Positions 7,492-16,064 of a DNA stretch of 52,377 bases are shown here, piece after piece (position 1 is the first letter of the stretch; each line of letters begins with the position of its first letter). A program made the position numbers and the translations under genes. This DNA comes from Bacteroidia bacterium (GTDB lineage Bacteria; Bacteroidota; Bacteroidia; SpSt-205). Location: assembly GCA_025062295.1 (NCBI GenBank), contig JANXAJ010000013.1, positions 1-52,377 of the forward strand, written 5' to 3'. Under the pieces are notes generated by a model. The model was not told the DNA's origin and did not search any database. It saw nothing but the letters and a program-made list of their open reading frames with translations.

Positions 7492-8937
7492 TCAGTGTAG
7501 ATAGCTCCAGGTCTTAGCAGCTATACCTTTTTCCGTTCGGACAAGCAAGACATAGAGCCCTGTAGGTAGCTCACTCGGCAGAGCCCACACATACTCCAGA
7601 CTTGGAGAAGCAAGGCATGCTTCGGCTAGCTTGGTTCCGATTGGGGTATAGAGTTCCACCTTTTGGATGGCAAGCCTTTGATGAACGATGCTAACTAAGG
7701 GAGAAAAGGCTGGATTTGGATAGATTGAGAAGGACTCCACAGCGTCCTCAGCGTGAGAGAAGTTGTCAAAGAACTCTCTTATCTCAGAAGCCAAAGAAGC
7801 GATTGGCTGCTCAATGACAGGCAAGTCCAAAACTTTGAAGAGACGAGGAGCAGCAAACCACAGAACGGTATCTACATATCGCCGAGCCCGCTCCTTCTCA
7901 GCAGGAGAAGAGTTATTGTACCAGCCAAAAGGTTCAAAGCCAACCCCTTGCCAGGGATACAACCCAGGAAATGGCAGGTCGTCAGCAAAGTCAGGGAGGA
8001 GTTGGGTCTGATTGCCTTTTTCAATCAGTTTCTGGGTCAAGCTATAACTGCCAAAAACCTCTATAATGGGGAGATTGCCCACAGCTGTAATCACAATCCC
8101 ACTGGTATAGGGCGTAGTAGGATCCTGAACCCCATGAAGAGAGATGACAGGGATATTCTCATTTTGAATAAAGCTAGTATCACCAAGGGCACCACCCAGA
8201 TTCAGCACAGCTTGAATGTTGGAGGGATAGCCAGGATGTCCACTGCCTCCTTCAAAAGCGTTAGAACTGGCATTTGGACCTGTACCTCTATCCATGCCGG
8301 GGGCAGTAGTATCTACGAAAACCGTCCCATCACTGAGCTTGAACTTGGGATTGTCCAACTCTTCGGGACGATTGAGGTAGGCTACATGAAGTCCGACATA
8401 GGCTCCAGAGGAGGATCCCCCCATCACAATGCGATTTGGATCCACTCGGAACCGATTGGTCGTAGCAGCATCTTTCCGCAGAAAGCGAACTAAGGCGCGA
8501 GCATCTTGAACGGCTCGCCATACGGCTTGAATAATGCTCTGAGCTCGAAGCTCTTGCGTGGAAGCCGAAGGATTCCATCCCAGGCGATGAGTAGCAGAAA
8601 TAGCCACATATCCGCGCCGAGCAAACTCTCTACACAAAGCAACAATCCCCGAGTCTTCCCGAGTCCCGATTGGCACCCGTCCAAACGCAGAGCCCGCTAA
8701 AGTAGGGGGTAGAAAGCTGCCCGCATGAATAAGAATAATCACAGGGCGGCGCGCCATCGTATCGCCAACTGGCTCATACACATCCATAAACAGCTCTACA
8801 GGGGCTTGAGTAAAACTAAGATTTTCCCCATACTTTACATCCTTTGTAACTTGAATCTGAGAAAAAACAGGGTCTTTGAACCGAATACCCATCCGTTGAG
8901 CCCAAAGGAGACTCAGGAAAACGAGAATTAGTCGCAT
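7492..8937 (-). CDS. secreted alpha/beta-hydrolase esterase with T9SS type A sorting domain
   Basis: A 481-residue exported hydrolase. Signal peptide MRLILVFLSLLWAQ. An alpha/beta-hydrolase core has the oxyanion-hole segment IILIHAGSF (~68-75) and the nucleophile elbow GGSSSG with Ser176. This resembles carboxylesterases or lipases with an HGG-type motif, acting on an unknown ester. The last ~80 residues are a type IX sorting domain (SFSIYPNPAFSP, KVELYTPIG, LPTGLYVLLVRT), so the enzyme should be secreted or attached to the cell surface. The start was set to ATG 8937 rather than upstream codons because a perfect -7 box ends 4 bases before it. Divergent from the 9305 operon. Confidence 0.88.
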   Translation of the reverse strand: MRLILVFLSLLWAQRMGIRFKDPVFSQIQVTKDVKYGENLSFTQAPVELFMDVYEPVGDTMARRPVIILIHAGSFLPPTLAGSAFGRVPIGTREDSGIVALCREFARRGYVAISATHRLGWNPSASTQELRAQSIIQAVWRAVQDARALVRFLRKDAATTNRFRVDPNRIVMGGSSSGAYVGLHVAYLNRPEELDNPKFKLSDGTVFVDTTAPGMDRGTGPNASSNAFEGGSGHPGYPSNIQAVLNLGGALGDTSFIQNENIPVISLHGVQDPTTPYTSGIVITAVGNLPIIEVFGSYSLTQKLIEKGNQTQLLPDFADDLPFPGLYPWQGVGFEPFGWYNNSSPAEKERARRYVDTVLWFAAPRLFKVLDLPVIEQPIASLASEIREFFDNFSHAEDAVESFSIYPNPAFSPLVSIVHQRLAIQKVELYTPIGTKLAEACLASPSLEYVWALPSELPTGLYVLLVRTEKGIAAKTWSYLH

Positions 8938-8941
8938 AGGA

Positions 8942-8949
8942 CAAATATA
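8942..8949 (-). promoter_or_regulatory. -7 promoter box TATATTTG
   Basis: A perfect TAnnTTTG box ending 4 bases before the esterase ATG at 8937, predicting a leaderless mRNA. It is one arm of a 13-bp inverted repeat shared with the divergent promoter. Confidence 0.75.
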
Positions 8950-9003
8950 AGCGGGAAATTCCATCGCTCTGCAGCCATGTCTTTCCTTACTTCACCTTTC
9001 GCT

Positions 9004-9011
9004 TATATTTG
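9004..9011 (+). promoter_or_regulatory. -7 promoter box TATATTTG of the T9SS operon
   Basis: A perfect TAnnTTTG box. Transcription would begin near 9016-9020, but the first convincing coding start is at 9305, so the operon has a leader of nearly 290 bases. Confidence 0.65.
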
Positions 9012-9019
9012 TGGAGGCT

Positions 9020-9304
9020 ATGAGCTTGGACACTCTTTGGCTTGCAGGAAAGAAGCAGCTTAGGTCTCTCTCAAAGAGTAAAGGACACACACAGACAAAT
9101 AGAGAGGCACAGGCTGATCTTTCCTCTTTGAGAAGAGAAAGGCTTTCTTTTCTGAGTTCTGCGGCTCTTTCAGAACAAGGGGCTCTTGCCTCTCATCAAA
9201 GAGACGACTCTCCTTTGAGACACGCCTCTCTTCTCCTTTGCTCACACTTAAGTAGCCTCCGAGTAAGCAGGGGCAGGTTCCGCTCTAATTCGTCTTTTCG
9301 GATT
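9020..9304 (+). other. long leader with repeated CTCTTTGAGA-like segments
   Basis: This stretch lies between the promoter box and the signal-peptide start at 9305. It is open in frame with the downstream gene (possible ATG at 9020). However, the predicted peptide is Ser/Arg/Leu-rich, looks unlike a protein, and would put a signal peptide at residue 96. The DNA holds several short inverted repeats: CTCTT-TGAG-AAGAG, AGAAAAG-like pairs around GAAAGGCTTTC, TTCTGA...TCAGAA, and CAAAG...CTTTG. A structured regulatory leader or small RNA fits better than coding sequence, but no known RNA family was recognised. Confidence 0.4.
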
Positions 9305-10300
9305 ATGAGGCTCATCCATCTCCTCTTAAGAAGTGGACTGATGATCGCCTGGGCTCAAGATACCATCAAAGCTACCTCTTCTCTTAGGGGAGACTTTGTA
9401 GAAGTGCGTGTAGAATGGCGATCTGAAGAAGGACTCATTCCATTGGGAGCAAACTTTGTTCTGCATGGGAGCCCTGCCTCAGCCATCGGATGGCAAACCC
9501 CTGAGATTAGCGAAAGTGGGAACTGGTCCTCTCCTGTCTCATCTCTTTATTTTCCTCTTTATGTGACAGCTAAGCAAGAGGGTATAGATGGGGTTCGCCT
9601 AAGTCTCAACCTTTTGGCAAATACTCCTCCCGCTGGTCTCCCTTTTAGCGGTGAATGGGAAGTCGTTGGAACCTGGCGGATGCCTCTCCTTCGCTTTGGC
9701 GATACGCTACGCTTCTCTTGGAGCATGGAGAGTGGCGAAATTGTCCTTGCCCCCTTTCAACGAGCTAGACATCGCTTTGTTTATGTGGCACCTTTACCCC
9801 TTTTTCTGTGTCCGACTTTACCTCCCCTCCACATAGCTGACCGAGGGACAGAACTTGCTATTACAGACCTGTCAGATTTTCGTCCAGAAAATTTGCGCAT
9901 CCGGTGGTACAGAGACGGAGTATTAGTACATGAAGGCCTTACTTTCACTCCTCTCATAGGTGGCGCATACTATGCAGAAGTGGAGCATGTCTGTGGAGCC
10001 CGAAGATGGACAGATACGATTCAGTGGCGCACCACAAGCAAAGAGGACCTTGTCATAAATGGATGGCGCATTTATCCTAATCCGACTACGGGCAAAGTAT
10101 GGATAGAATCGCCTACTTCTGGTGAGTTTCAACTCAGGCTCTACAATGCCACAGGAAAGTGTCTATACATCCAAGAGGTTAGAGGAGAGCCCCATCGAGC
10201 ATTTATATTGACTTTTCCTCCACTCCCAGCAGGCCTCTATCAGATCCGGATCCTCTCATCTACTGAAGCCCTTACTTTTCCCATAGCTTATGTCCCGTAA
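9305..10300 (+). CDS. exported protein with T9SS type A sorting domain
   Basis: A 331-residue protein. The start is ATG at 9305 because it opens a signal peptide (MRLIHLLLRSGLMIAWAQ) cut before DTIKAT. The middle is beta-rich (about 20-250) with a segment FRPENLRIRWYRDGVLVHEG and a Cys pair (FLCPTL, HVCGARR), like an Ig-like or PKD-like surface module. The last 80 residues are a type A sorting domain (NGWRIYPNPTTGKVW, LRLYNATGKCL, LPAGLYQIRIL) that directs passage through the type IX pore. It is first in an operon with a type B cargo, PorP/SprF and a SpoIIE phosphatase, overlapping the next gene by 11 bases. No enzymatic domain is seen. Confidence 0.8.
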   Translation: MRLIHLLLRSGLMIAWAQDTIKATSSLRGDFVEVRVEWRSEEGLIPLGANFVLHGSPASAIGWQTPEISESGNWSSPVSSLYFPLYVTAKQEGIDGVRLSLNLLANTPPAGLPFSGEWEVVGTWRMPLLRFGDTLRFSWSMESGEIVLAPFQRARHRFVYVAPLPLFLCPTLPPLHIADRGTELAITDLSDFRPENLRIRWYRDGVLVHEGLTFTPLIGGAYYAEVEHVCGARRWTDTIQWRTTSKEDLVINGWRIYPNPTTGKVWIESPTSGEFQLRLYNATGKCLYIQEVRGEPHRAFILTFPPLPAGLYQIRILSSTEALTFPIAYVP

Positions 10301-13300
10301 AGTGCTCTTACTTTTCCTTCAAAGCGGCTTTGTTTTAGGGCAGTACCAGTACGAAATTTTTTTCCAGCAGGCGTATGTGCGTAGCGGAAACCTTCAAACC
10401 CCCGATTCACTGGACATTTACATTCGGACTCGCCAATCAAGTGGAGGAGGAGTGCCTGACACCTTGGCCTCTGCTAACTTCCCTTTCTTCTTCAATAATC
10501 TTGCCCTACTTTTCTCACAAGCAAGAGTCATCTTTCTGAGAAAGTTTCACGATAATAGTTACTACTTACCTATCTCCTACAATATCTCTGGCAATTCTGT
10601 CAATCTCACTATTAGAAGACGCATTGGTTTTACTCCTCCTGGTCATGCGCTTGTTCAACAAGACACATTGATTGGGTGGCGAGTTCCTCTTTTATCTTGC
10701 GGTTCTTCGGTGCTTAGCGCACTTGTTTGGGATAGCACGCCCGCAGCTGTACTCAACTCTCGGCTTCAAAATCTCAAGCAGCGCCTCTCATGGAGAAATG
10801 ATACACTTCTGCTGTGTCCTTCCTTCTCTATCTCCACATTCAATTTCAGTCCTCCCCCCTCCACAATTTGTGAGAATCGCCCTAGCTCATGGATTTTCTC
10901 AGTAAGCGGTTCCTTAGTACCTGATAGTTTCGTTGTAAGCGTCAGACAAATTACTCCTCCCTCTCCACCAATTCTATATCCAGACATTGTTACCACCTCT
11001 GGTGGGGGATATGCTTTTGAACTTACATTCCTTACATCAGGCAGGTATGAGATAGGCGTCGTGGGCGTGGATCGGAAGTGCCTTTGCGAGAGACCTTTGG
11101 GAAGCTTACAAGCAGAAGTGGCCCCTCTTCCCCCACTTCTAGGGATTCAAGGACGAGATACTGTGTATGCGGGAAGCGTAGCTACTTACTCTCTTTCCCA
11201 GAGTCCTACCTCTGCGAATTGGGTTTGGATTGAAGGCACGACCACTACCCCCCTCGGAAGTGGAACCTCTAAAACTATTGCTTTTACAAATAATCCTCCC
11301 CTTCCGCGAGTGGATACGATATTGGTGGATTACACTACAAGCGGGAGCTCATGCCTCCAACGCAGCTTCAAGCTCATTACCGTTCTACCCTGTCCCTCGG
11401 GAGGAGGGAACATTCAGCCCGCTTCTCTCACCATCTGTGCTGGTCAGTCGGTTACTTTAGAGCTACAAGGCTTCTCCACCCCAATTGATAGCCTCCACTG
11501 GCAGATATGGACAGGCAGTTCATGGGCTGATGTAACAGATGGGATCGGAATGCGGACCCCTGTTTACTCCTCACCACCCCTCACAGGAAGCTCAGCTCGC
11601 TTCCGAGTGCGACTACACTATGGAAACTGTACCCTCTTCAGTCCATCGGCTCAAATTCAAATAGAGCAGCCTCCTCCCCTGCGCTTCATTTCGGGACCTT
11701 CTTATGTCTATCCTGGAACCTATACCTATACTTTGACAGGCTCAGGCACAGCTACATGGACATACGCTCCCCAAGGAGGCTCCTCCTCAGCAGTAGGTAC
11801 GGGAAATTCTGTAATAGTTACTTTCCCCCCCTCCCTCACTGATAGAGTGGATACTCTCATCGCTACTTACGGACCTGAATCCTGTCCGAAAAACGCTTAT
11901 TATCACGTCTATGTCAATCCTTGTCCTACTATAGCTATTGATGCTAGCGCAGAAACAGTCTGCTTAGGTCAAATAGTAGAGCTAAGTGTAACAGGAGCAT
12001 TTGTGTATGACACTCTTCACTGGCAGAAACAGGTAGGAGAAGAGTGGATGGTTGTAGACAGCATGCGCCTATGGTATAATACTCCCGACTCTCTTCCCCT
12101 AGGAGATCATGTGTATCGGGTTCGTCTCCGAGTGGGCTTATGTGAAGTTTACAGTAGTCCTGTTACTATCACCATATCAGGGGAATTTTTGCGGAGAGAG
12201 CTTTATATCCTTCCTCCTTCGGAAGTTTGCATTGAGGACACTCTTTACCTTTATGCAGAGGGAAGGGGAATATGGACTACTCCCAATGGTCGCGGGATTT
12301 TCACCCAACCCGAGTCTCCTCAAACTGCCTACATTCCTGCCTTAGCTGATACCGCTGAGGAGGTTCGTTTTTGTTGGGTCATCCGACCAGAAGATCTTAC
12401 GGCCTGCAGAGACAAGAGTAAGGACACCCTCTGCACATGGGTGAGGTTCAGGCCGATTGATGCCCAAGGTGCCTTTTCTATACCATCAGAAGAGAAAAGA
12501 GTATGTCTGGGGGGACGGCTTCGCTTGAGAGGAGAAATTATTTCAGGTTCCTTTGCTGGATGGGAGACGGATGGAGAAGGAATTATCGGGCCAGACCCCT
12601 TTTCCACAGAAGCTTACTACATCCCAGACTCTGCCGACGTGGGAAAATGGATCCGATTTGCATGGACTGTTATAGGCCAGAGCTGTGGCTCTCAGATCTA
12701 TATAGACTCAGCCTATGTAGAGGCGGGATTGCCGATTCGTATTTTAGCTCCAAATAGAGTATGTAGCAATGTATCCCTAACCCTTGCTGCTGCTCCCTTG
12801 TTGGACGACATCTTATGGTTTAGAGGAGGGGTAAATACAATATTGACCTCTGGTGGATTTTCAGAAGCCAATCCTCGCTTTCTCGCTCGTGGAGGCTTCT
12901 ATGAAGCAGGGATTTTGCCAGTGGGACGAGATACTTTTACAGCTTACCTTAGGCGTGGAACCTGTGAGAGCATAGATGAATTACCAGTAGAGGTAGCCCA
13001 AGCTCCTCAAGTGAGCTTTGAGGCAGCTCCTCGCGTAACAACGATGAATAATCCTCGCGTAGTTTTCACCCTTCAAGCAGAAGGCGCTACGAGTTATACA
13101 TGGGATTTTGGAGATTACACTCGGATCACCACCGATAGTAGCCAGAGACAAATAGAGCACATTTATTCTGAGCCTGGAATTTACTCGGTGGTAGTATATG
13201 CAGAGAATAGGGAGATAGGCTGTGCAAACTTCTACGTATGCACGAATTGTATAGAAATAGTTCCCCGACGCATCTTTCTTCCTAATGCATTTTCACCTAA

Positions 13301-13544
13301 TGGCGATGGGATAAACGATGTATTTCGGGTTCTTCCTTTGGAGGAAGGGTTGCGCTTTGACCGTTTGGAAATTTTTGACAGATGGGGACAATTGGTCTTT
13401 GCGGGAGATGAGATTCTGGAATGGAGAGGAGAAGGACGCAACGGAGAACCTTTAGACCCCGGGATTTATTCTTATAGGGCCCTTATACGCACTGACTATG
13501 AGAAGGTATTTACCTACACTGGTGTGGTTCATCTTTTGCGGTGA
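10290..13544 (+). CDS. large T9SS type B cargo (gliding-motility-associated C-terminal domain), PKD
   Basis: A 1084-residue exported protein with signal peptide MSRKVLLLFLQSGFVLGQ. Several Cys-containing Ig/PKD-like beta modules repeat between about 180 and 900, each with a C(P/L)xxxxI...VCxGQ-like opening (TICAGQSVTLEL, TVCLGQIVELSV, RVCLGGRLRLRG). A PKD domain follows (about 905-985, TSYTWDFGDYTR, IYSEPGIYSVVVYAENRE). The last 94 residues are the gliding-motility-associated C-terminal domain (FLPNAFSPNGDGINDVF, IFDRWGQLVFAG, LDPGIYSYRALI), the type B sorting signal. Type B cargo typically pairs with a PorP/SprF protein, and one is the next gene (47-base overlap). Probably a surface adhesin or filament. 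Confidence 0.92.
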   Translation: MSRKVLLLFLQSGFVLGQYQYEIFFQQAYVRSGNLQTPDSLDIYIRTRQSSGGGVPDTLASANFPFFFNNLALLFSQARVIFLRKFHDNSYYLPISYNISGNSVNLTIRRRIGFTPPGHALVQQDTLIGWRVPLLSCGSSVLSALVWDSTPAAVLNSRLQNLKQRLSWRNDTLLLCPSFSISTFNFSPPPSTICENRPSSWIFSVSGSLVPDSFVVSVRQITPPSPPILYPDIVTTSGGGYAFELTFLTSGRYEIGVVGVDRKCLCERPLGSLQAEVAPLPPLLGIQGRDTVYAGSVATYSLSQSPTSANWVWIEGTTTTPLGSGTSKTIAFTNNPPLPRVDTILVDYTTSGSSCLQRSFKLITVLPCPSGGGNIQPASLTICAGQSVTLELQGFSTPIDSLHWQIWTGSSWADVTDGIGMRTPVYSSPPLTGSSARFRVRLHYGNCTLFSPSAQIQIEQPPPLRFISGPSYVYPGTYTYTLTGSGTATWTYAPQGGSSSAVGTGNSVIVTFPPSLTDRVDTLIATYGPESCPKNAYYHVYVNPCPTIAIDASAETVCLGQIVELSVTGAFVYDTLHWQKQVGEEWMVVDSMRLWYNTPDSLPLGDHVYRVRLRVGLCEVYSSPVTITISGEFLRRELYILPPSEVCIEDTLYLYAEGRGIWTTPNGRGIFTQPESPQTAYIPALADTAEEVRFCWVIRPEDLTACRDKSKDTLCTWVRFRPIDAQGAFSIPSEEKRVCLGGRLRLRGEIISGSFAGWETDGEGIIGPDPFSTEAYYIPDSADVGKWIRFAWTVIGQSCGSQIYIDSAYVEAGLPIRILAPNRVCSNVSLTLAAAPLLDDILWFRGGVNTILTSGGFSEANPRFLARGGFYEAGILPVGRDTFTAYLRRGTCESIDELPVEVAQAPQVSFEAAPRVTTMNNPRVVFTLQAEGATSYTWDFGDYTRITTDSSQRQIEHIYSEPGIYSVVVYAENREIGCANFYVCTNCIEIVPRRIFLPNAFSPNGDGINDVFRVLPLEEGLRFDRLEIFDRWGQLVFAGDEILEWRGEGRNGEPLDPGIYSYRALIRTDYEKVFTYTGVVHLLR

Positions 13545-14517
13545 GGGAAGAGCACAGGAGGTCCTGCCTATAGGGTTATGGTCTCAACCTCAAGCCCTGA
13601 GCCCAGCCTTAGTCGGATTGGTAGAAGGAAAAGGGCGAGTCTGCTTCACTCAACAGTTTCGGAGGGTTACCACTCTGGCCAACTTCAGCAGTGTGTGGGC
13701 AGGGGTTGAAGTCCCTTTTATGCTCAAAGAGCTGCCAGCAGGCATTGGAGGATTTTTCCTTTCCGATGTAGCAGGAGGGTGGCGCACGACTCGCTTTGCT
13801 GTGAGCTTAGCTTATGAGGCTCCATTAGGCAGTCGTGCCCGATACGATCATCTGAGAGGTGGTTTCACCGCTGCCCTTGTAAATCGCTCTATTGAGCCCA
13901 CTGAGCTCTATTTTGAGGACCAGTTCGATGGTCTGACTTTTTCACGACCGACAGCTGAAGCCTTTCCTCGCACTACGCTCTGGCATGCAGACTACGGGAT
14001 TGGATTGCTTTACTATCGTACCCAAAAAGTTCCAGGCAATGTAGAGATAGCTCCCTTTCTAGGTTTCTCAGCGACTCGCCTCAATCGCCCCAGCGTCGGG
14101 TTTTTGGTTCGTCAGTCGGATAGGCTTTCCCTTCTGTGGAGTGGGCACGGGGGGGCTCGTCTCTTTACACGGACTCCTCTTCAGTTTATTGGGTCTTTCG
14201 TATTCAATCGGGCTAACCAGAGCTCTTGGATAGGTGCAAGCCTGCTTATGGAGTTTGTGATATATGAAGACGGCTATTGGCACACTCGCAGTGTTGGCTC
14301 TATTTTGGCGGGAGCGAGTCTGCGAGCCGGCGATCAATATGCGCTTATGGCAGGTTTTACACTTCAAAAAGGGCTTGCAGCTGGCCTGGCTTACAGCCTG
14401 CTTACCCGACGCACGACCACCCCCACTGCCTTCGGAGGAATCCAATTTATGATGCATTATCAAATCGGCTATCGGTACAAAGAGCGCGGAGTAGTCTATC
14501 CCTTTCCAATCTTTTAG
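13498..14517 (+). CDS. PorP/SprF family type IX secretion membrane protein
   Basis: A 339-residue outer-membrane protein. Its N-terminal signal (YLPTLVWFIFCGEGRAQ) and the following segments match the PorP/SprF family: SPALVGLVEGKGRVCFTQQFRRV (the usual 'NPAxxG..R....YR.QW' region), AGIGGFFLSDVAGGWRTTRF and alternating beta strands. PorP/SprF proteins sit in the outer membrane and anchor or help export type B cargo. This one directly follows such a cargo gene, overlapping its 3' end by 47 bases, and probably serves it. The Gly/aromatic strands support a 14-strand-like barrel, but strand number is inferred. Confidence 0.88.
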   Translation: MRRYLPTLVWFIFCGEGRAQEVLPIGLWSQPQALSPALVGLVEGKGRVCFTQQFRRVTTLANFSSVWAGVEVPFMLKELPAGIGGFFLSDVAGGWRTTRFAVSLAYEAPLGSRARYDHLRGGFTAALVNRSIEPTELYFEDQFDGLTFSRPTAEAFPRTTLWHADYGIGLLYYRTQKVPGNVEIAPFLGFSATRLNRPSVGFLVRQSDRLSLLWSGHGGARLFTRTPLQFIGSFVFNRANQSSWIGASLLMEFVIYEDGYWHTRSVGSILAGASLRAGDQYALMAGFTLQKGLAAGLAYSLLTRRTTTPTAFGGIQFMMHYQIGYRYKERGVVYPFPIF

Positions 14518-14519
14518 AT

Positions 14520-16046
14520 ATGGCTCGTGAAATGGCAGTAGTGCTTTCAACGATGCGGCCTCAGGCTCAGGTACCTACCCTTCAGCGGGAGTTGAAGATA
14601 GGAATAGGAATGAGTGTAGGAGTTCTCCTTTTGGGGCTGGGAGTAGTATTCTGGCTGTACTCAGATTGGCGCTCTTACGTCTTTGCAGGGATGTGGGTGG
14701 CGATGGTAGGGGGGGGAGGGATAGTAGGATGGCGCCTCTGGCGAAGCGCTCAGCGATACAAAGAAGCTGCAGCTTCAGAAGCGCGCGAACACATCCTTCG
14801 CATAGAAGGACGATATAAGGCGCTCGTTCAATACGCTTCTGACACCTTTCTGATACTGGACAAAAGGGGACTTATCCTCTATGTAAGCCCTTCAGTCAAG
14901 CGCACCTTAGGATATGCCCCTTCTGATTTAGAGGGAGGTGAGATGCGAGAGATCGTTCATTCTGAAGATGGTGCTCTTTTGAGCGGAGCGCTGGAACGGC
15001 AAAGCTCGGCTGCTTTTACCCTTCGGCTTCAGCACCGAGAAGGCTACTGGCGCTACTTTGAAGGGGTAGGACAGCCATTTTTCACAGACCCACTTATCCA
15101 AGGTTACCTTCTTACACTGAGAGATGTAACTGACCGCAAACGAGAGGAAGAACAGCGGCGCGAGAAAGAGGCTGCCGCTCTCCGTCTCGCTGTAGAGCGA
15201 GAACGAGCCGAATATGAAAAGCAACTCATTGAACAAAGCCGCCAACAATTGGAGAAAGCATATAAGATTATAGAGCAGAAAAACGCTGAGATTGCAGAAA
15301 GCCTTCAATACGCTGCCAGAATTCAGCAAGGCATGGTCACACCCATTGAGGTGATTCGGCAGTATCTCCCTGAGAGCTTTGTATTTTGGCGCCCCCGAGA
15401 TGTGGTAAGCGGGGACTTTTATTGGTTTCTTCACTTAGATGAAAGGATATATATTGCTGCGGCTGATTGTACTGGTCATGGGGTACCAGGGGCCTTGATG
15501 ACGATGATAGCTTCAGCTACTTTGACCCAAGCGGTGTTAGGGGAAGGGTGTCGGAGCCCAGATGAGATTCTGAGTACAGCTCATCGCCTGCTTCGGCGAG
15601 CCCTTCGTCAAGATGTTCCTGGCGCTACTTCGCAAGATGGAATGGATATTGCCCTTCTCTGTTTTGAAGGGAAAAGGGTATTCTATGCAGGTGCGCATCG
15701 CCCCCTCTGGATATGGATGCCAGATAGTCAGGATGTACAAGAGTATCCAGCGGACCGAAAGGGCATCGGCGGAGCTGCTGCACCAGCCGAGCAGGTTTTC
15801 ACACTCCATGTTATAGAGCCCCCAAAAGGAAGTCAGCTCTATGTGTCTTCGGACGGTTATGCAGACCAATTTGGGGGGCCAGAGGGACGCAAATACATGA
15901 GCAAGCGTTTCAAGCGGTTCTTAGCCCAGATCGCTCCTATCTCCCCTGATGCCCAAGCAGAAGCCCTAAAAGTTGAGCTAGACGCATGGATAGGGCACAA
16001 GTATGAGCAAATTGATGATATCTTGGTTATAGGCGTGCGAGTGTGA
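14520..16046 (+). CDS. PAS-domain SpoIIE-type serine phosphatase, membrane-bound
   Basis: A 508-residue PP2C-like phosphatase. ATG 14520 lies two bases after the porP/sprF stop. Two membrane helices lie at about 28-75 (IGIGMSVGVLLLGLGVVFWL; YVFAGMWVAMVGGGGIVGW). A PAS domain follows (~95-205: RYKALVQYASDTFLILDKRG, SPSVKRTLGYAPSDLEG), then a coiled coil (~205-260) ending in the linker IAESLQYAARIQQGM. The catalytic domain has FWRPRDVVSGDFYWF, the metal-binding AADCTGHGVPGALMTMIA, and SSDGYADQFGG. SpoIIE domains dephosphorylate STAS anti-anti-sigma proteins; one STAS gene is at 49028. Its place at the end of a T9SS operon suggests it responds to envelope or secretion state (inference). Confidence 0.9.
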   Translation: MAREMAVVLSTMRPQAQVPTLQRELKIGIGMSVGVLLLGLGVVFWLYSDWRSYVFAGMWVAMVGGGGIVGWRLWRSAQRYKEAAASEAREHILRIEGRYKALVQYASDTFLILDKRGLILYVSPSVKRTLGYAPSDLEGGEMREIVHSEDGALLSGALERQSSAAFTLRLQHREGYWRYFEGVGQPFFTDPLIQGYLLTLRDVTDRKREEEQRREKEAAALRLAVERERAEYEKQLIEQSRQQLEKAYKIIEQKNAEIAESLQYAARIQQGMVTPIEVIRQYLPESFVFWRPRDVVSGDFYWFLHLDERIYIAAADCTGHGVPGALMTMIASATLTQAVLGEGCRSPDEILSTAHRLLRRALRQDVPGATSQDGMDIALLCFEGKRVFYAGAHRPLWIWMPDSQDVQEYPADRKGIGGAAAPAEQVFTLHVIEPPKGSQLYVSSDGYADQFGGPEGRKYMSKRFKRFLAQIAPISPDAQAEALKVELDAWIGHKYEQIDDILVIGVRV

Positions 16047-16051
16047 TTTTA

Positions 16052-16059
16052 TAAGTTTG
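16052..16059 (+). promoter_or_regulatory. -7 promoter box TAAGTTTG
   Basis: A perfect TAnnTTTG box, 5 bases before the ATG at 16065. It starts a new unit although the upstream gene ends only 18 bases earlier, and predicts a leaderless transcript for the ftcD-lpxD-lpxC group. Confidence 0.75.
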
Positions 16060-16064
16060 TCTAT

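Larger units (their letters stand above)
8941..9012. repeat. 13-bp inverted repeat carrying two divergent promoters
   Basis: ACAAATATAAGCG at 8941-8953 is the exact reverse complement of CGCTTATATTTGT at 9000-9012. Each arm contains a TATATTTG box firing outward, so the two promoters share extended sequence well beyond the -7 consensus. Confidence 0.75.

Noticed and set aside
7753-8493. A 246-codon plus-strand frame
   Set aside because: Antisense to the esterase, which has clear catalytic motifs, a signal peptide and a sorting domain.
9037-9065. GGAAAGAAGCAGC, resembling the SRP RNA domain IV core
   Set aside because: The pairing partner and GGAA tetraloop context of SRP RNA are missing; only a short word matches.
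14277-14519. N-terminal extension of the PAS-SpoIIE phosphatase
   Set aside because: It overlaps PorP/SprF in another frame and reads as non-protein; the ATG at 14520 directly follows the stop.
14068-14550. A 160-codon minus-strand frame
   Set aside because: Antisense to the PorP/SprF gene, with no recognisable domain.
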